NCBI GenBank assembly: GCA_037013685.1
Contig: CM072884.1
Span: 5,952,001 to 6,016,000, forward strand
DNA from: Acridotheres tristis
Taxonomy: Eukaryota; Chordata; Aves; Passeriformes; Sturnidae
Direction: 5' to 3'
Length of the DNA: 64,000 bases
Shown: in pieces, positions 12,901 to 25,200 of the stretch
Layout: each line of letters starts with the position of its first letter
Position numbering within the stretch: the stretch's first letter is position 1
Position numbers and translations under genes: made by a program
The notes under the pieces: model-generated
What the model saw: the letters and a program-made list of their open reading frames with translations, nothing else
What the model was told of the DNA's origin: nothing
Database searches by the model: none

Positions 12901-15712
12901 TACATGGCAGATATAATTTTTGTCTAAATTAAACTCAAGATCTGATATGAAATGGCCTTATTATCTAAAAAAAAAAAATCATCTTGGCCTTGGAGGTTTA
13001 TCAAGACAAAATGATCAGTGCCTTTCTGAAATCTTTGTGTACTCTAAAATTACAGAAACTCACTCAAATAATCTTAACCTGTTGCAACAAAATCAACTTA
13101 TTTAGCTTTAAAACCCAATCTACCTAGGAAAAGAAAAAAAAAAATCCATTCAAAATATTCCTGAAGCCTAAAAAAATTCTCTATATAGTTTTGTTGAAAG
13201 ACCATGTAACAAATTTTGTTGGAAAAAAATAGGTTATTTCAAAATGAAAATTTTGCATTTAGCTTCTCCAGTACTTTTGTTCTTAATAATCTTCCAGAAA
13301 TATCACCAGAATGCTAAACTGCAGATCCTTTTGTTAAATTGGTGCATATATGAGTGACAGAACACTAAAGTAAAAGGTGTGGCACCCAGTGCTTCACATT
13401 CAGTCTCTCTCATTACTAACACTTACTTTATCAAACATTATTCCTGTACCAGATGATGATTCCTTTTCTGAGTAATAGCAATGGAGCTACAATTTTAGAG
13501 TGGCTTTTTCCCCTTTGGTGCAACTTTGATCTCAGTGCATCATTTATATTCGTTTACAACATGCATAATACAGTGTAACACAATTGGATTTACTGGTGCT
13601 AGACAGACGAACTTCTAACCTTTAATGTCAGCTGCATTAGCATATCATTTCATATCTATTTTCTCAGATTTATCATTTCACCTTTTACACTGCACAAAGC
13701 TAATGTAACTTCTGCTGATGCCACTGCAGACCGGTTAGGTTATTTTATTTCTAACCTTTGAGAAATGGCAATGTGCTCTTCAGAAGACCTCGAAAACTAA
13801 ACTGAAATGAATGTGCTCAGTACTTTCCTCCTATTTCTGGCTGTCAGGTATTTTTTTCCCTTTACTGTTCTTTTTAATACTCCTTTCCTGCTCCTTTGTT
13901 TCCCCATCTTGTTTTCATTTTTTTTTTTTTTTTCAATCCATTTAGGAACTCTTGAGAAGAACAAATTAGTTAAAGAGTCAAATCACCAAATTGCTTGCTG
14001 GCTTCAATTACATGCCAGCTGAAGCAAAGGCAAATGCATTACACCAGATTTTAAAACATAATTTTTAAAATAAAATCTTTTCTAATATGTGTTGCCTTGC
14101 TGTTAGGCCAACTGTATCACTATTTGTCTTATAGTATTGACATGGCTTGGAGTTATTTCCAGTCTTAACATGCCTTGAATAAGTATATTCATCCTGACAT
14201 CTTTTCTGGAGGACACCATCTATGCTGTGTCATGTGTGTTAGATGTGCTGTTTAATTCTTCTTCTTACTTACATTTGATTAGATGCTGCATTTCTTTCAT
14301 CAATTTCCTCAGATTTCCCAGTACTGAAAAGAATTATTCTGTTTCCTCATTTTCTATCCTTGTTACACAATTCGAATTATTCCAGTCTAAAATGCTTGTT
14401 CCTTTCAACATTATTCTCATTTTCATTAGAAATATAAGGACACCTCTAGAATGGACAGAATTCCTTAGGCAATCATCTGCAATCTCCTTTATTTACCAAT
14501 TTTATACCACAGCTCTGCTTTTGCACATTGAACTGTAATAGAGAATACTTAGGAAGGTAAATGGTTCTGTAATTAACTCTATAACTTTGCTTGAGGCAGT
14601 TTATTGAGCTAATAAAATCCAAAATATTAGACAAATCAGACAAAATGAAGGGTGTTTGATTTTGTTTTTCAAAGCTACACAGAAAAAGTGGATTTTGAAT
14701 AACTTACTCATCTGATCTTATAGCAGAATGAATAGAGGTGGCATGAATAAATACCAATACCTTATCCTTTTTATCCATTTACTTTACAGTGGGCACCTCA
14801 AGTGGCTTGGAGGTGTGACAGCCTTCTGCATCAGGAAGCTCTCTTCACTCACTCATTCACCAAGGAGGATTTAAAACTATTCCAGCATTTTTAAGAATAT
14901 GGAGTAGAAAAATAAGTTCCAAGCAAAGAATATAGCAAGTGAAAGAGAAGATGGAAAGGAAATAAACAGCTTTTTATATGCAGCTCTTTCCTAGCTCGCT
15001 GCATCCTTGAAGGCAAATCATTGCTGTCAGCTTTGGTTTTAGTCACTCAATGGCTTTTCAGTTGCAGCAGATTTTGTCCCCCCAGCTCCTGTGAAGTTTT
15101 CCTGATCCCCTTTAAAGTCCATCTTCCCCCTCCTCCTCACTGCAGACTGCCAGCATCCTTGCCTCAGCTGGAGATTCTGAGTTTCCCACCTGAAATTCCC
15201 TCATTTGCTACATCCTTACTCTTCCTCACCGGAGCAGGCTCCATAGCTCTCCTATGGGAGTGCATTCTCTTGTCTCCTCCAGATGGTTCTGCTTCACCTG
15301 GTCACATTTTTTAGGGGAGTGTAACCTAAATCTGGGAATTAACTAAATCAGACATACCCCATTTTGGAATGGCACAAGAAAAAAAGGAAGAGGGAAAATA
15401 TCAAGGATGCACGGTCTGACTCTGATAATAATCCACAGCATATTTCTCTATGAAACCTCACAGTTGAGTTATTATCATGCATAGAGTTCTGAGCAATCCA
15501 AAACATTGTTTTTTGCCATTTGAAGAAACAATAAAAAGATGGTTATATGACCACTACAGTAAATTACAATCAATTCCTCATCTGTGTACAATCCCCTACT
15601 TCTTTCATGACGCAACAGGAGCAACTTCACAAACACAGGTTAAAAAACATAATTCTACAGGATGTATAGTTTTGACAACTGGACGAAATGACACCAAAAT
15701 CCTTTCAAATAC
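9924..15712 (-). other. CADM2: CADM2 intron (about 5.8 kb) containing a decayed CR1
   Basis: The intron is bounded by GTATTT at its 5' end (15712) and TTTCAG at its 3' end (9924). A CR1 remnant occupies about 12034-12690. T16 lies at 13918-13933. The remainder is AT-rich with no identifiable gene. Frames such as the one around 14227-14538 are compositionally low-complexity and not supported as coding. Confidence 0.85.
12034..12690 (+). mobile_element. Decayed CR1 LINE fragment
   Basis: Successive blocks follow the order of a bird CR1 3' half. Around 12045-12110 is the stretch ending in GTTGAACATTAATCAACAGCATG (a decayed form of the usual AAGTTGAACATGAGCCAGCA). Around 12180-12245 is the TGATCC...CCAGTTTTGGGCTC block. 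Around 12570-12690 is the GGAATCTCTGGCCTGGGAGACTTTT-to-GATGTTGGGCCAAATGA tail. The middle is poorly conserved. The 119-codon open frame at 12282-12641 lies inside and is therefore best read as repeat-derived chance. Antisense to CADM2. Identification is from memory of the consensus. Confidence 0.6.
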
Positions 15713-15850
15713 CTTTAACTTCTTTGTCATTCTTGAACCATCTGATATCGGCTGCTGGCTTACTACCAGATGTCTTGCAAGTGAGCTGCATCCTCTCTCC
15801 CTCCATAACTGGTGAGGTAAATCCAGTAATTTGTGGCTTCTCAGGAACAC
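15713..15850 (-). CDS. CADM2: CADM2 coding exon: first half of the first Ig C2-type domain
   Basis: This is a 138-base exon (46 codons), phase 1 at both ends. The acceptor is a T/G-rich tract ending in TTAG (AG at 15852-15851). The donor is GTATTT at 15712, weaker than the GTAAGC and GTAAGT donors of the neighbouring exons. The peptide starts GVPEKPQITGF and continues directly from the LTVL end of the upstream exon. It holds the first disulfide cysteine of the domain (M-Q-L-T-C) and the core tryptophan about 13 residues later (I-R-W-F-K), ending at NDKEVK. Reading on past the donor gives a glycine and then a stop-prone intron, whereas splicing to the exon at 9923 gives NDKEVK-D-VKY, as expected for CADM2. 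It is separated from the upstream exon by an intron of 2533 bases. Confidence 0.95.
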
Positions 15851-18383
15851 CTAACAAGCAAACAAGCAAAATGTCTCTGATAGTGTCAGCTGCTGCCACA
15901 AATGCACGACCAACTTAAAGTTCACTTCTTCGTATGCTCTAAATTCTGGAAACAGGATAATTAATTCCTTGTGCCTTGTCAGTTAAACCTTTTTCCCACT
16001 GTAAATTAACCATCAGTCTGAATGATAGTTGATTCTAAATAAATAAAAAAGCAGGAATTACCTAATTTTCTAAGAGAAATGGATAGTATTTTAATAAATA
16101 CCTTATCTCTGTACATTCTGCATGCAGGTCTACTCTGACTTGTTACAGTATTTCAACTGCTCAGCACAGCAAGCAGGATGACAAAGCACATTGGAAGCAC
16201 AGCTGTGAAAATTAAGCACAACTGGCAACGAAAAGCTGAACTGACCTAAGTTCAGAACAGATATTTACACCTAAATAATGAAGACTTTAATATAAAATCC
16301 AGGGGAAAGGGAGGGTGAAAATAAATACTGGAGTCACTTTATCTTCAGAGAAAGCAAAACCAAAACACCAAGAGGTATAATCACATCTCCACTGGCTATG
16401 AAGAGTTCTTCAGCTGAATACAAGTTCTTCAGAGGAGATCATATGATTTGAACATACCATACTCATAATATTCAATATGGAAATGGCTGTCTTTCAATGG
16501 ACCATGGAAGATTTAATAAAAAACAAAACAAAAAAACAAACAAACAAACCAACCCCTCAAACAAACAAAAAAAATGAAAAAAAAAATTGGGAAAGTTTTG
16601 ATCACTGCATGCATAAATCCGTTTAACTTCTGAAGACACAGGAATAACTTATTTTAAAGTAATACTGATAGCAGTAATTTAAAAATCTCAAAAAATATCA
16701 GTTATAACTTGCAGCTACAGTGCTTTGGTGCATTCACATTTATGGTAAGATAAAGGCCTCGGTCACAGTAATTGATCCTGTGCTTTGTATTTAATAATTT
16801 GGTTTTTCTACATCTCTTTTCCAAAATGACAGATTATGTACATAAAAAGCAAAGCAGAATCACCTATTGCATAGTACACCTCTTTAATAAATCTACTCTT
16901 TTCTTTCAGGACAGAAAATGGTTTCTACTACAATACCCTGACACTTAAATTTTCTAATCGAAAGCAGAGCAGTCAATAAAGGGATTATTAGTACATACAA
17001 GGGTAGTTTATCTGATTAAAAGATGCAATATATTTCAGTTGCAAAGATCCCATTCTCCAGTAGAAAATATTTTAAGAGTTTAAAATGCTACTTTGAAATA
17101 GGAAATTACAAATACAAAATTTAAAAAGCAGGAATCTTAAACTGTGCGGCTTTCTCTCTTGGAAGGTAATCAAATGGTGTCGGAAAACTTCATGAAACCC
17201 TCCCCTAAAATGAAGGTGAAGTTTAAAGGACAGTTAAAGATCAAGTTACTTCTGTTAATAAATACTGGATAGGTAGATATTTTGGGGGGTTTTCTTGTCT
17301 TTTTAACACCTTTCTATGTCTTACTGCCATTTAAAAGGTCGAACTCAATTGTTTAGATCATGAAATGCCCCTCCACAGAAAGAATATTAAGCATAGGCAG
17401 TTGGTATTCCAGAACATTCTGCTTTGAGTGGGTACTTTTTGTCGTTAATGGCAAACTTGTGAAGATTTTTGTAAAATAGTCTCATAGGGGCTAAAAGGGA
17501 GATGTATTTCATATCCTAAGCACAAAACCAATTCCCTGTCTGGATTAATGTTAATATTACTGCCACAGAGAATATCTTACATTAGTCCTATTAAATTCAA
17601 CTGTCTGCCCAACCACATATAAAAATAAAACAAAAAAGAAAGAAAGAGTCATGTTCAGGGACAGAAAAGAGGAAAAAAGAATAAAAATCAATCTCTAAAA
17701 TCATATAACCTCTTAGGTTCGCAGGTGTGTTTCAGTGAACTATAGCAATTTTGGCTGATTGGGCTACTGACATTCATAGAATCATATAAAGCTTCGAGCA
17801 GAAACTTTATTTCCTGGGCATCTCTTGAAATCTATTGTGTTTCTATGTGTATCTATAACCTCTGGGGAAAACAGCAGAGCACTTAGAGGATAAAGCATAA
17901 AAGAAGTGGCAAACCCAGTGAAAATTTGCACTTTATAGACCAAAAAAAAAAAAAAGAAAAAGAAAGCAGAACAGCAGAACGAACCAAAAAATGCACAGCT
18001 AAGGAAAAAGCTCTAAATCCCGTTTTGATTTCATGCTTTCTGCTTTTCTCCCCTTTGCCCTATCCAATAGATTGTCAGGAGATGAACACATGCACCTTCT
18101 TTGCACTCGTGGTGCTCGGGATGTAGAGGTTATGTCCATTTTATGGAGCACTCGTTCCGTGGTGTTTGTGCGCTCCCTAACTCATTATCCTGCCACGGTG
18201 CAAACACTAAGAGGCATGTTATTTTTCAGCACAGCAACATGAAACAATAAACATCAGGGGAAACCACATCAGACGTTTACATTTATCTTCTGCCAAGCCT
18301 TAGAAAAGTTCATTCTTGTCATAATTTGCCAGAGCCTGAGGAGTTTAACACTTGCTTCTTTCTGCTCGGCTGTTTGTGCTTAC
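15851..18383 (-). other. CADM2: CADM2 intron (about 2.5 kb)
   Basis: The intron is bounded by GTAAGC at 18383 and TTAG at 15851. It carries a CAAA/A-rich tract at 16518-16586 and an A14 run at 17942-17955. The part nearest the upstream exon (18021-18280) keeps several CpG dinucleotides that are rare in the rest of the window. Nothing else was recognised. Confidence 0.85.
16518..16586 (+). repeat. A-rich / (CAAA)n tract
   Basis: Runs of CAAA and polyA with a short CAACCCCTC interruption, inside the 2.5 kb intron. Confidence 0.9.
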
Positions 18384-18536
18384 CGAGAACGGTGAGGAAA
18401 GCCTTGGAAGTTTTGACAGGCATGGTGAATAAGGAGCAGGTGTACTGCCCTTCATCTGACAGGGACACATCGCTGACGCTGATGCTCAGCTCGTGCCACG
18501 ACGCTCGCACCAGCTCGATTCTGTTGTCCCTCAGAG
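18384..18536 (-). CDS. CADM2: CADM2 coding exon: C-terminal part of the Ig V-type domain
   Basis: This 153-base exon starts after a T-rich tract ending in CAG (AG at 18538-18537) and stops before a GTAAGC donor at 18383. Both boundaries are phase 1: the first two bases finish an alanine codon and the last base opens a glycine codon, so it adds 51 codons without shifting frame. The peptide begins ALRDNRIELVRASW and carries the Ig V-set hallmark D-E-G-Q-Y-T-C, whose cysteine closes the domain disulfide. It ends with KTSKAFLTVL, the last beta strand before the linker to the next Ig domain. CADM2 from other vertebrates has nearly the same residues here; CADM1, 3 and 4 fit less well. The preceding exon, which should carry the first V-domain cysteine, was not found. 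The exon is noticeably richer in CpG than the other two. Confidence 0.95.
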
Positions 18537-18834
18537 CTGAAAAAAACAACAAAAAAAGCCACGTCAAGGTTGGATCCGGCACGTGAACAAAGCGTGGGGT
18601 GCTGTACGAGAGGCTGGATGAAGGTTCCTAGAGAAACCAGGCCCTAGAACACAGTTGTCTATGCAGAGCTATGGGAAATAGAAAAGGTACAAGACTCTCA
18701 GAAAGGTGCGGGAAAGCAAATCTCAGTGTGTGCAACAGATGATGGACAAAACCATCAAAGAAGCCTTTGTCGCTCAAGAAACAGATGTAAGAAAAGAAAA
18801 TACAGAGAGTTGACAGAATCTTATGCAATTATCT

Positions 18835-19200
18835 GCTAATCTCAAGTCACTGTATGATGGTGTAAATACGTTAAATACATGTAAATATGTTAAGCAAGAT
18901 AGCAGAATTATGTAAGCTTAATAATGAAGCTTTATCCATTGCTTTAAACCATTACAAGTAAGCATTGTTAGAAGCAAGAGGTACATCTAAATCTACTAAT
19001 TAGCTAGAGCAAACTCTTGTCAGCTTTGAATATTATCTTATTGGCTAAAAAACTTTTAAAAGACCATGTAACTAAGAATAACAGGCTGAAACTGTTTCCA
19101 TCTCCCTTGCTTGGTTCTGTAAAATGAGACTAATGGCTGTGATGGAATAAAGGCTTCGAGACATCTGCTCTGGCAGACCCGTCCCCTTGTCTGTATATAT
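18835..19200 (+). mobile_element. Probable solo LTR (avian endogenous retrovirus, ERVK-like)
   Basis: The block ends with an ordered set of LTR features: a TATA-like CTTTTAAAAG near 19046, then GTAACTAAGAATAACAGGCTG. Next comes an AATAAA signal at 19146-19151, followed by a short R/U5-like stretch with CCCGTCCCCTTGTCTGTA before a TA-rich run. This layout resembles passerine ERVK LTRs I recall. No internal retroviral genes flank it. The 5' limit, near TGTATGATGG at about 18850, is uncertain. It sits roughly 300 bases upstream of a CADM2 exon, antisense to the gene. Confidence 0.5.
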
Positions 19201-22200
19201 AGATATATGTATGTAAATATAAGAGAAAAAATATCCCAGAACCAACATAGAGCAGTTTTTTTTTTAATCTGTGGAATAAAGTAGGAGAGTTGAGCAAGTT
19301 TTTGAGCGGTGTACTGAGTGATTTATAACATATACAAACCTAGAAACTACAGGACTTGAGTTACCACTGGTCTTCCTCTAAAAATACCAACAATGACTTT
19401 GATTTCTGCCCCCTCACAGCTTTCTTCAGTGCCTAAAATAAATCCTTCCCCAAAGCGGCCTGTCTTCCACATATTTACAGATGTTGAGAATCCTGTATCT
19501 AGCCCTGCATAGTTTGCCTGCAGATTTTTCTCATGTCCATTACTACTAATATTGAACTGAAATATCAGATTTCTCAAATTCTGTAAATAATTATTTCTTA
19601 TTACTAATAGACTGAAAGTTCCACTTATACGTGCATATATAGTACATTTAACAATTTGAGGTAATTGAGTAGAGTGGCTTTCCTTTTGTGATTATGAATA
19701 AAAATACAATCTCTTCTGTTTGCATGAAGGCAATGAGGGATAAGGAGCATGTGGATTCACTTAAATTCAAAATGTCAATTTAGTTAATGCTTTAAAATTT
19801 CAAGAATTTTATAACCCATACTTAGATTAACCCCCATTTTCTATTGAAAAACTGACTAAACATTTCTATTTTTCTTCAGTAAAGTTGCTTCAGGAATCTG
19901 CATATATTATCCAAGCCTTTCCACAGCATAGAAATACTAATATCATAATTGAGCAAACATTGTAATTCTCCCAAGCAAACAATAAATAAGCCTCTAACTC
20001 AGGAAGTTTAGCTGTATACCTCTGGATCAAAATGTCTGGCCTGATAGTGTGTGAAACTTTAGTGAGTCTATTTTTACAGTAAGCCTCTGAAAGTCAAAAG
20101 TAAAATGGGACTGTGATATTTATCAAGACAGTTACACTTGCATTTGTGAGAAGAGCAAAGGTGTTCAAGTCCCTAATGCTGCTCTCTCTCACCTCTTTCT
20201 AAAGTCTCCAAAGACTCTTAGATTTGTCTAGTTTATCTCTTCCAAAGACAAAAATAAATAAGAAGTTTCACTGTGGTTCTTTTGCTACTAAGGCGAGATG
20301 TTTCTGCCCAATTGCAGTCCAAGTCGGTCCAGGCAGATTTACACCAAAATACGAAGATAGAGCAATGATTCAGCAAAAAAGTGTCTTGAATTTGTCTTCT
20401 TCTAAGGCTGCCATTTAGGTGTGCTCTCACCAGAAAATTCCAGCTGATTATTTCAGGGTAGGACAGCTAAAGCTCAGCTTCTTCTGCAGGGTCTGAGGAC
20501 TAAAAGGTGGCAGCTTAAGCAGGCCTAACACGCAGGCATGCCACGAACTTCTTCAAGGCACATCAAAGGGACTGAGATTGTGTGTAATGGACACATTCCA
20601 AGCAGAACTGTCATCTGGCAGCCACAACAACAAAAAAACCCACAATTATTTAGTTTATAATATCCAACCCATGTAATGATGAAAACAGGAGCAGCCTTAA
20701 AGCAAACAAGGGAACCAGAAGCCACAAAACGCAAAGCTGACAGAATAGCTGAGAAAAACAAGCTCAGGAAAACAAAATCACACAAAGTAAGTATCTACCA
20801 ACCCCAAAGAGCAGCAAAGCTGATCACTGTGGCTTTAGCAACCAAAACTCCTCACAACAGTGAAGCTGTTGCTATCTTTGAGCAAGTAGATGGAGACTCA
20901 GAATTCCTTTCTCAGCTTGTCAATTTTAGTCAGATGCAAACGAGCAGACATAAGAATGGTAGTTTATATTTCATAGTACTGATTTCCCAAAAAAAAAAAA
21001 AAAAAAAAAAGAATTGAAGAATTTTTCAAGTTCTTCCAAATGATTTGATCCACCACACCCATTTATATAATTTGGCAACAGCAGAAAAAAATAGAAAAAC
21101 AAAACAAGCAAGCAAACAAAGCAAAACCAAAAAGGCTCTCAGCTCTTGTAATTTGGAAGTGGTGATTTTTTTCCTCCCCTTAACTGAAATTAATTAAAAA
21201 ATAATGTACTATTTCATCTTACGTAGTAGTTTACTTTGTTTTAATTTTCAGTTGTTGCTGCCTGTGATAAAGATTTATGTATCTGTTGAAATATTTTTCT
21301 ACAGATGGCACAACGTGTAGAATTTCATGCCTTAAGAAGAACAGTAATGAATTCCACTACAGCACAACTGGCCTATAGATGATGCCAACAGAACATAATT
21401 TTGATCCTACAATTGAAACACAAACTGTTTCTATCAGCTACATTCCTACTGCTCCCCTCCACACCTTTTTTTAACCTTTGTGAGATATAAAAACCTCAGC
21501 TCAGTCAATTTTGTGGAAAGCTGGTAAAAACAACCGCTGGTCAAGAGATGAGATCAGATGTTCCATGTTTCATTACGGAGTGGATTTTTATTGAAAGAAC
21601 TGCAAGAAAGTTTTGTAATGGAAATACCAACACAGCCTTTGCAATAAATGCTGCAAATAGCACCAACACAATACTCCTTTGCACAACAGCTGTCTGTCAG
21701 AAGCATTTTTGTAAGTACTGGGTCTAAAAACAATTATCTATTCCATTATTTTCAAATCTGAATATTTGTAAGTTTCCTGTCTACACAATGACAGGCAAAA
21801 CAAATTTTACTGCTATGGCTTAGACAAGGTGAGCACTTACACAGAGACTTTTTATAATCTTATTTTCAAATTGTATTCCTTTAACTGTTTCTATATCCTC
21901 ATCTGTTTAGAAATACACCAGTTTCTCTTCATGAAATTGATAGCTGTGATGGATGCCAGAACTGGTTTGTTTCCATTTTCTGTCTTAGGTGCATTTAGCT
22001 TAAAAGGGTGATGGAAACAACAGCAACAGTGGAGAAACCAGGGGCAATTCTAGCAACTCATGATATCCAGGCATTGTGAGTAAGTGGAGCAGGGTCTTGC
22101 TCAAGGCAGAAAATCTTGCCAAGCCTGGCTGATGGAGCAAAGCAGCCCATGGAGCCAGGACAGAAGGCAGCTACTGAAAAGCACCAAGTGGAAAGCAGCT

Positions 22201-25200
22201 CCACCATAGTAGTTCAAATAAAGTCACACAAAGTAAAATACAGAATGTTCCATCACATTTAATTAGCACTTGAACACAAAAAAGTAGAACATTGCTCTTT
22301 CAGACCCTTCTTTACAAACTCTGTTTTTAACATTTCACTTTGTTGGAAGCCAAACAGACCTTTCTGGCCTCTTCCTGAAGATTTTAACATACATTGCTGA
22401 ATCATTACCCCATCCATGGTTTGCATACCTATAGAGATACTAGAAAAAGGGTAAATAAACAGAATATTTATTTAACTTCTGGGAAATACACATATGCCAA
22501 AAGCAGTAACAGAGAATGCCAGCACTGGCATCACTTTGCTGGATTCTCATGTTGCAAGCCGTTTGAAAATTACAAAATGCAACAAGAAATATAATTACAC
22601 AGTAAATTCCAATATGCCCTAGGTACATTATTTCAGTTTTCTGTAATTCCCAGGCACATATGATGTAGTTAATTTGCAAGGCATGAAATAATTATGCATA
22701 AAACACTTGTTCCTAAGCAGACACACTTCATTTATTTTACCTGTCATTCTCTTTTCCTGTGGAAAAGATTTCCTTTCAGAATGTTCTCTGACACAGAAAC
22801 AAGCAACTCTGATAATTTGTATAGTTGAGGTAATTATGAGTAAGAGATACAGCCATGTATTTCAACTGCATTAATTAGCAATTATTGAGACTGATGACCA
22901 TTACATTAAACTTGCCTCCTCGTTCACAATCAAAAAAAGCTGTACTTTATTTTTTGAAAAAGATAATAATATAATGATCATTTGTTATCACAGAGAAATC
23001 CTGCAATAGGAATTATAATGGAGAGAAAAAAGTACCCTAGAAATTTGCCAAAATGGAAAAAAAATTCTCTATTTCATACTGTGAAGAAAAGGCAGTTGGA
23101 CCTGTTATACATAGCAGCATCTCTAATGTAATTTCATCTAAAATGACCACATCTTTGCAGTATTTTGAGACAGATATTTGAAGAATGGGGGAGAAAAAAC
23201 AAACAACAAAATCCCCAATTTCTCTAGAGAAATTTGCTGATATTTTGAGAATACTAACTTGACATATGCTGCCATCCTGGGATTCACTCAACAAAATGTT
23301 CTTCCTTATGTTGAAGCTCTTCACTCTCTCATGGGAGTAGCATAACCATTAGTTGGAACCAGAAGGATTTCTGATACTCTACAGGTCACGCTAAACTTCC
23401 TGAATTCTATTACTTATGAAACTGAAACAATCCCTCTGATTTTCATAATCTGAAATAGATCTAAAGAGATTTATGTTGTGGTTTTGGATGTACTTGAGAA
23501 GCCCCTTTTTCTTTGCTCCTAATGAATTCCACATACCACGGTCCCCATAGGATGATCTGCAGAATTTGCTTATAGTTGTGCATCAACCACCACCACCAGA
23601 GCAAGAAAAAGAGAGACAGAGGAGGAATAAATGGAACAAAACAAACTAGTATTGTTGTTCTCTGTCTTCTAAACATGCATTTTTTTTTTTAGAAAAACAT
23701 TCACATTTCCTTTAAGAAGAAAGACTGATACACAGTTATTCTATTCATGCCTAACCTATCTACTTGCATGATATCTGAATTCCTATAATTTAAAAACTTC
23801 TCAGTTGTTTTTCACATGGAAAGAAAATCCATTTCCTTCCTCTTTCATTTTCAGTCATGCAAGTTGATTACTTTCATTCAAGTACACACGAGTGGCAGTG
23901 TGAATATTTAGTAATCCTATGTTTTCTATTTCTACTTCTGTATGTGCTGAGGCTGTTCTTACCTCTCAATTACCTGAGGCAATTCTTACCTGTCCACAGC
24001 ACTGCATTTGTGAAACCATCACTTTATTTTCCCCTGGGACAGAAGTCCTCAAACTGAGTCTACTTTCACAGGTAAGCTAATGTAGAGGAAAAAGAATTAG
24101 GAATTTCTATGGAACCTATCAACTTGGCTGACTTATGTACCATTGGTGTCCTTTAAAGGTGGCATCATTTATCAGTAAAATCAGCAGAAATCACAAAAAC
24201 TGACGGTCGCAATACCGTGGAGGGATCTTTGGCTAATTGGCTGTGGAACAGTCTGACCAATTTGCAGATGTATGATGGCTTTTCCCCCATCAGGAAAGTG
24301 ATTAGTAACACGGACGACTTCAAACAGACATTCCAAACACTGCCTTTCACAGTTTTCAGTCTCCTGGATGCTGAGAACACTTCAATACCATGGAATTTTT
24401 AAAGCCATTCATGTACTTAATAAATTTGGGGCATCACTGAGCTTCATAAAAGGTACTAAGTAAGGGTCTAGAAATAGAGGAGCTATGTAAGAATTCTTGG
24501 GGATAGGTTTTATTTTCATTCCAGTGCACTTCTAAAGTATTTGGTGATCAAAAGGAAGAAACAATGGGGTTAATAGAAATATACTTCTCCCACTTCTAAT
24601 CATCTGGCCATCTACTTTATGCTGTGGCTTGCAGCCTAATAAGAAAAGACTAGATTGTTTCCAGTCAGGATACACTGCTGAAATTTTTGATTAGCATATT
24701 TAGAGAACAATGTTCAACAGCAAGCTGCTTCCTCCTTTTTAAATTTTTCAGCACTTTTGCATGTTGCATAATGCATCTGCCAAAGACATGCAGCAAATTC
24801 CCTTCATCAGGAGAAGTGCTGACAGCCTCACTAAGAGAGGCATCTACTCTGTGCTTGCCTTGAAAAGGCCAAAGCACTGGGGACTCAGACCCTGTCTGTA
24901 CAACCTCATCTATTATTTATCAGGGCGTACAGCCTTAGATGCTTATGAGGAAAACCCAAACAGAAAGGAAATTTCTACAGTGAAACAACAACAATTCTCC
25001 ATTTCCTGCAATCTGGATAAAATGAAAAGAGTTTAAAGTGACTTACAATGACTTATGATCTTGAACACAGCTGCTGAGTTGAGGTTTCACCAACTGTTGC
25101 CAAGTGACAAATGAAGGCAGGATGACTACATGCCCTTCATGGATGGAATAAATCCTGCATGGCAGATTTTTTGCACTGAGCTACCTTTTCTCTCACAATC

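Noticed and set aside
17773..17830. CATAGAATCATATAAAG as a reverse CR1 end
   Set aside because: Only the terminal-like bases match; the conserved CCTCCAAGATCAT-type block does not follow.
20676..21017. 113-codon open frame ending in an A22 run, possibly a retrotransposed gene
   Set aside because: No recognisable protein, no target-site duplication and the frame simply reads lysines from the A run.
24165..24402. CpG-bearing frames around 24.2-24.4 kb as an old viral gene piece
   Set aside because: I could not tie either strand's translation to any known protein.
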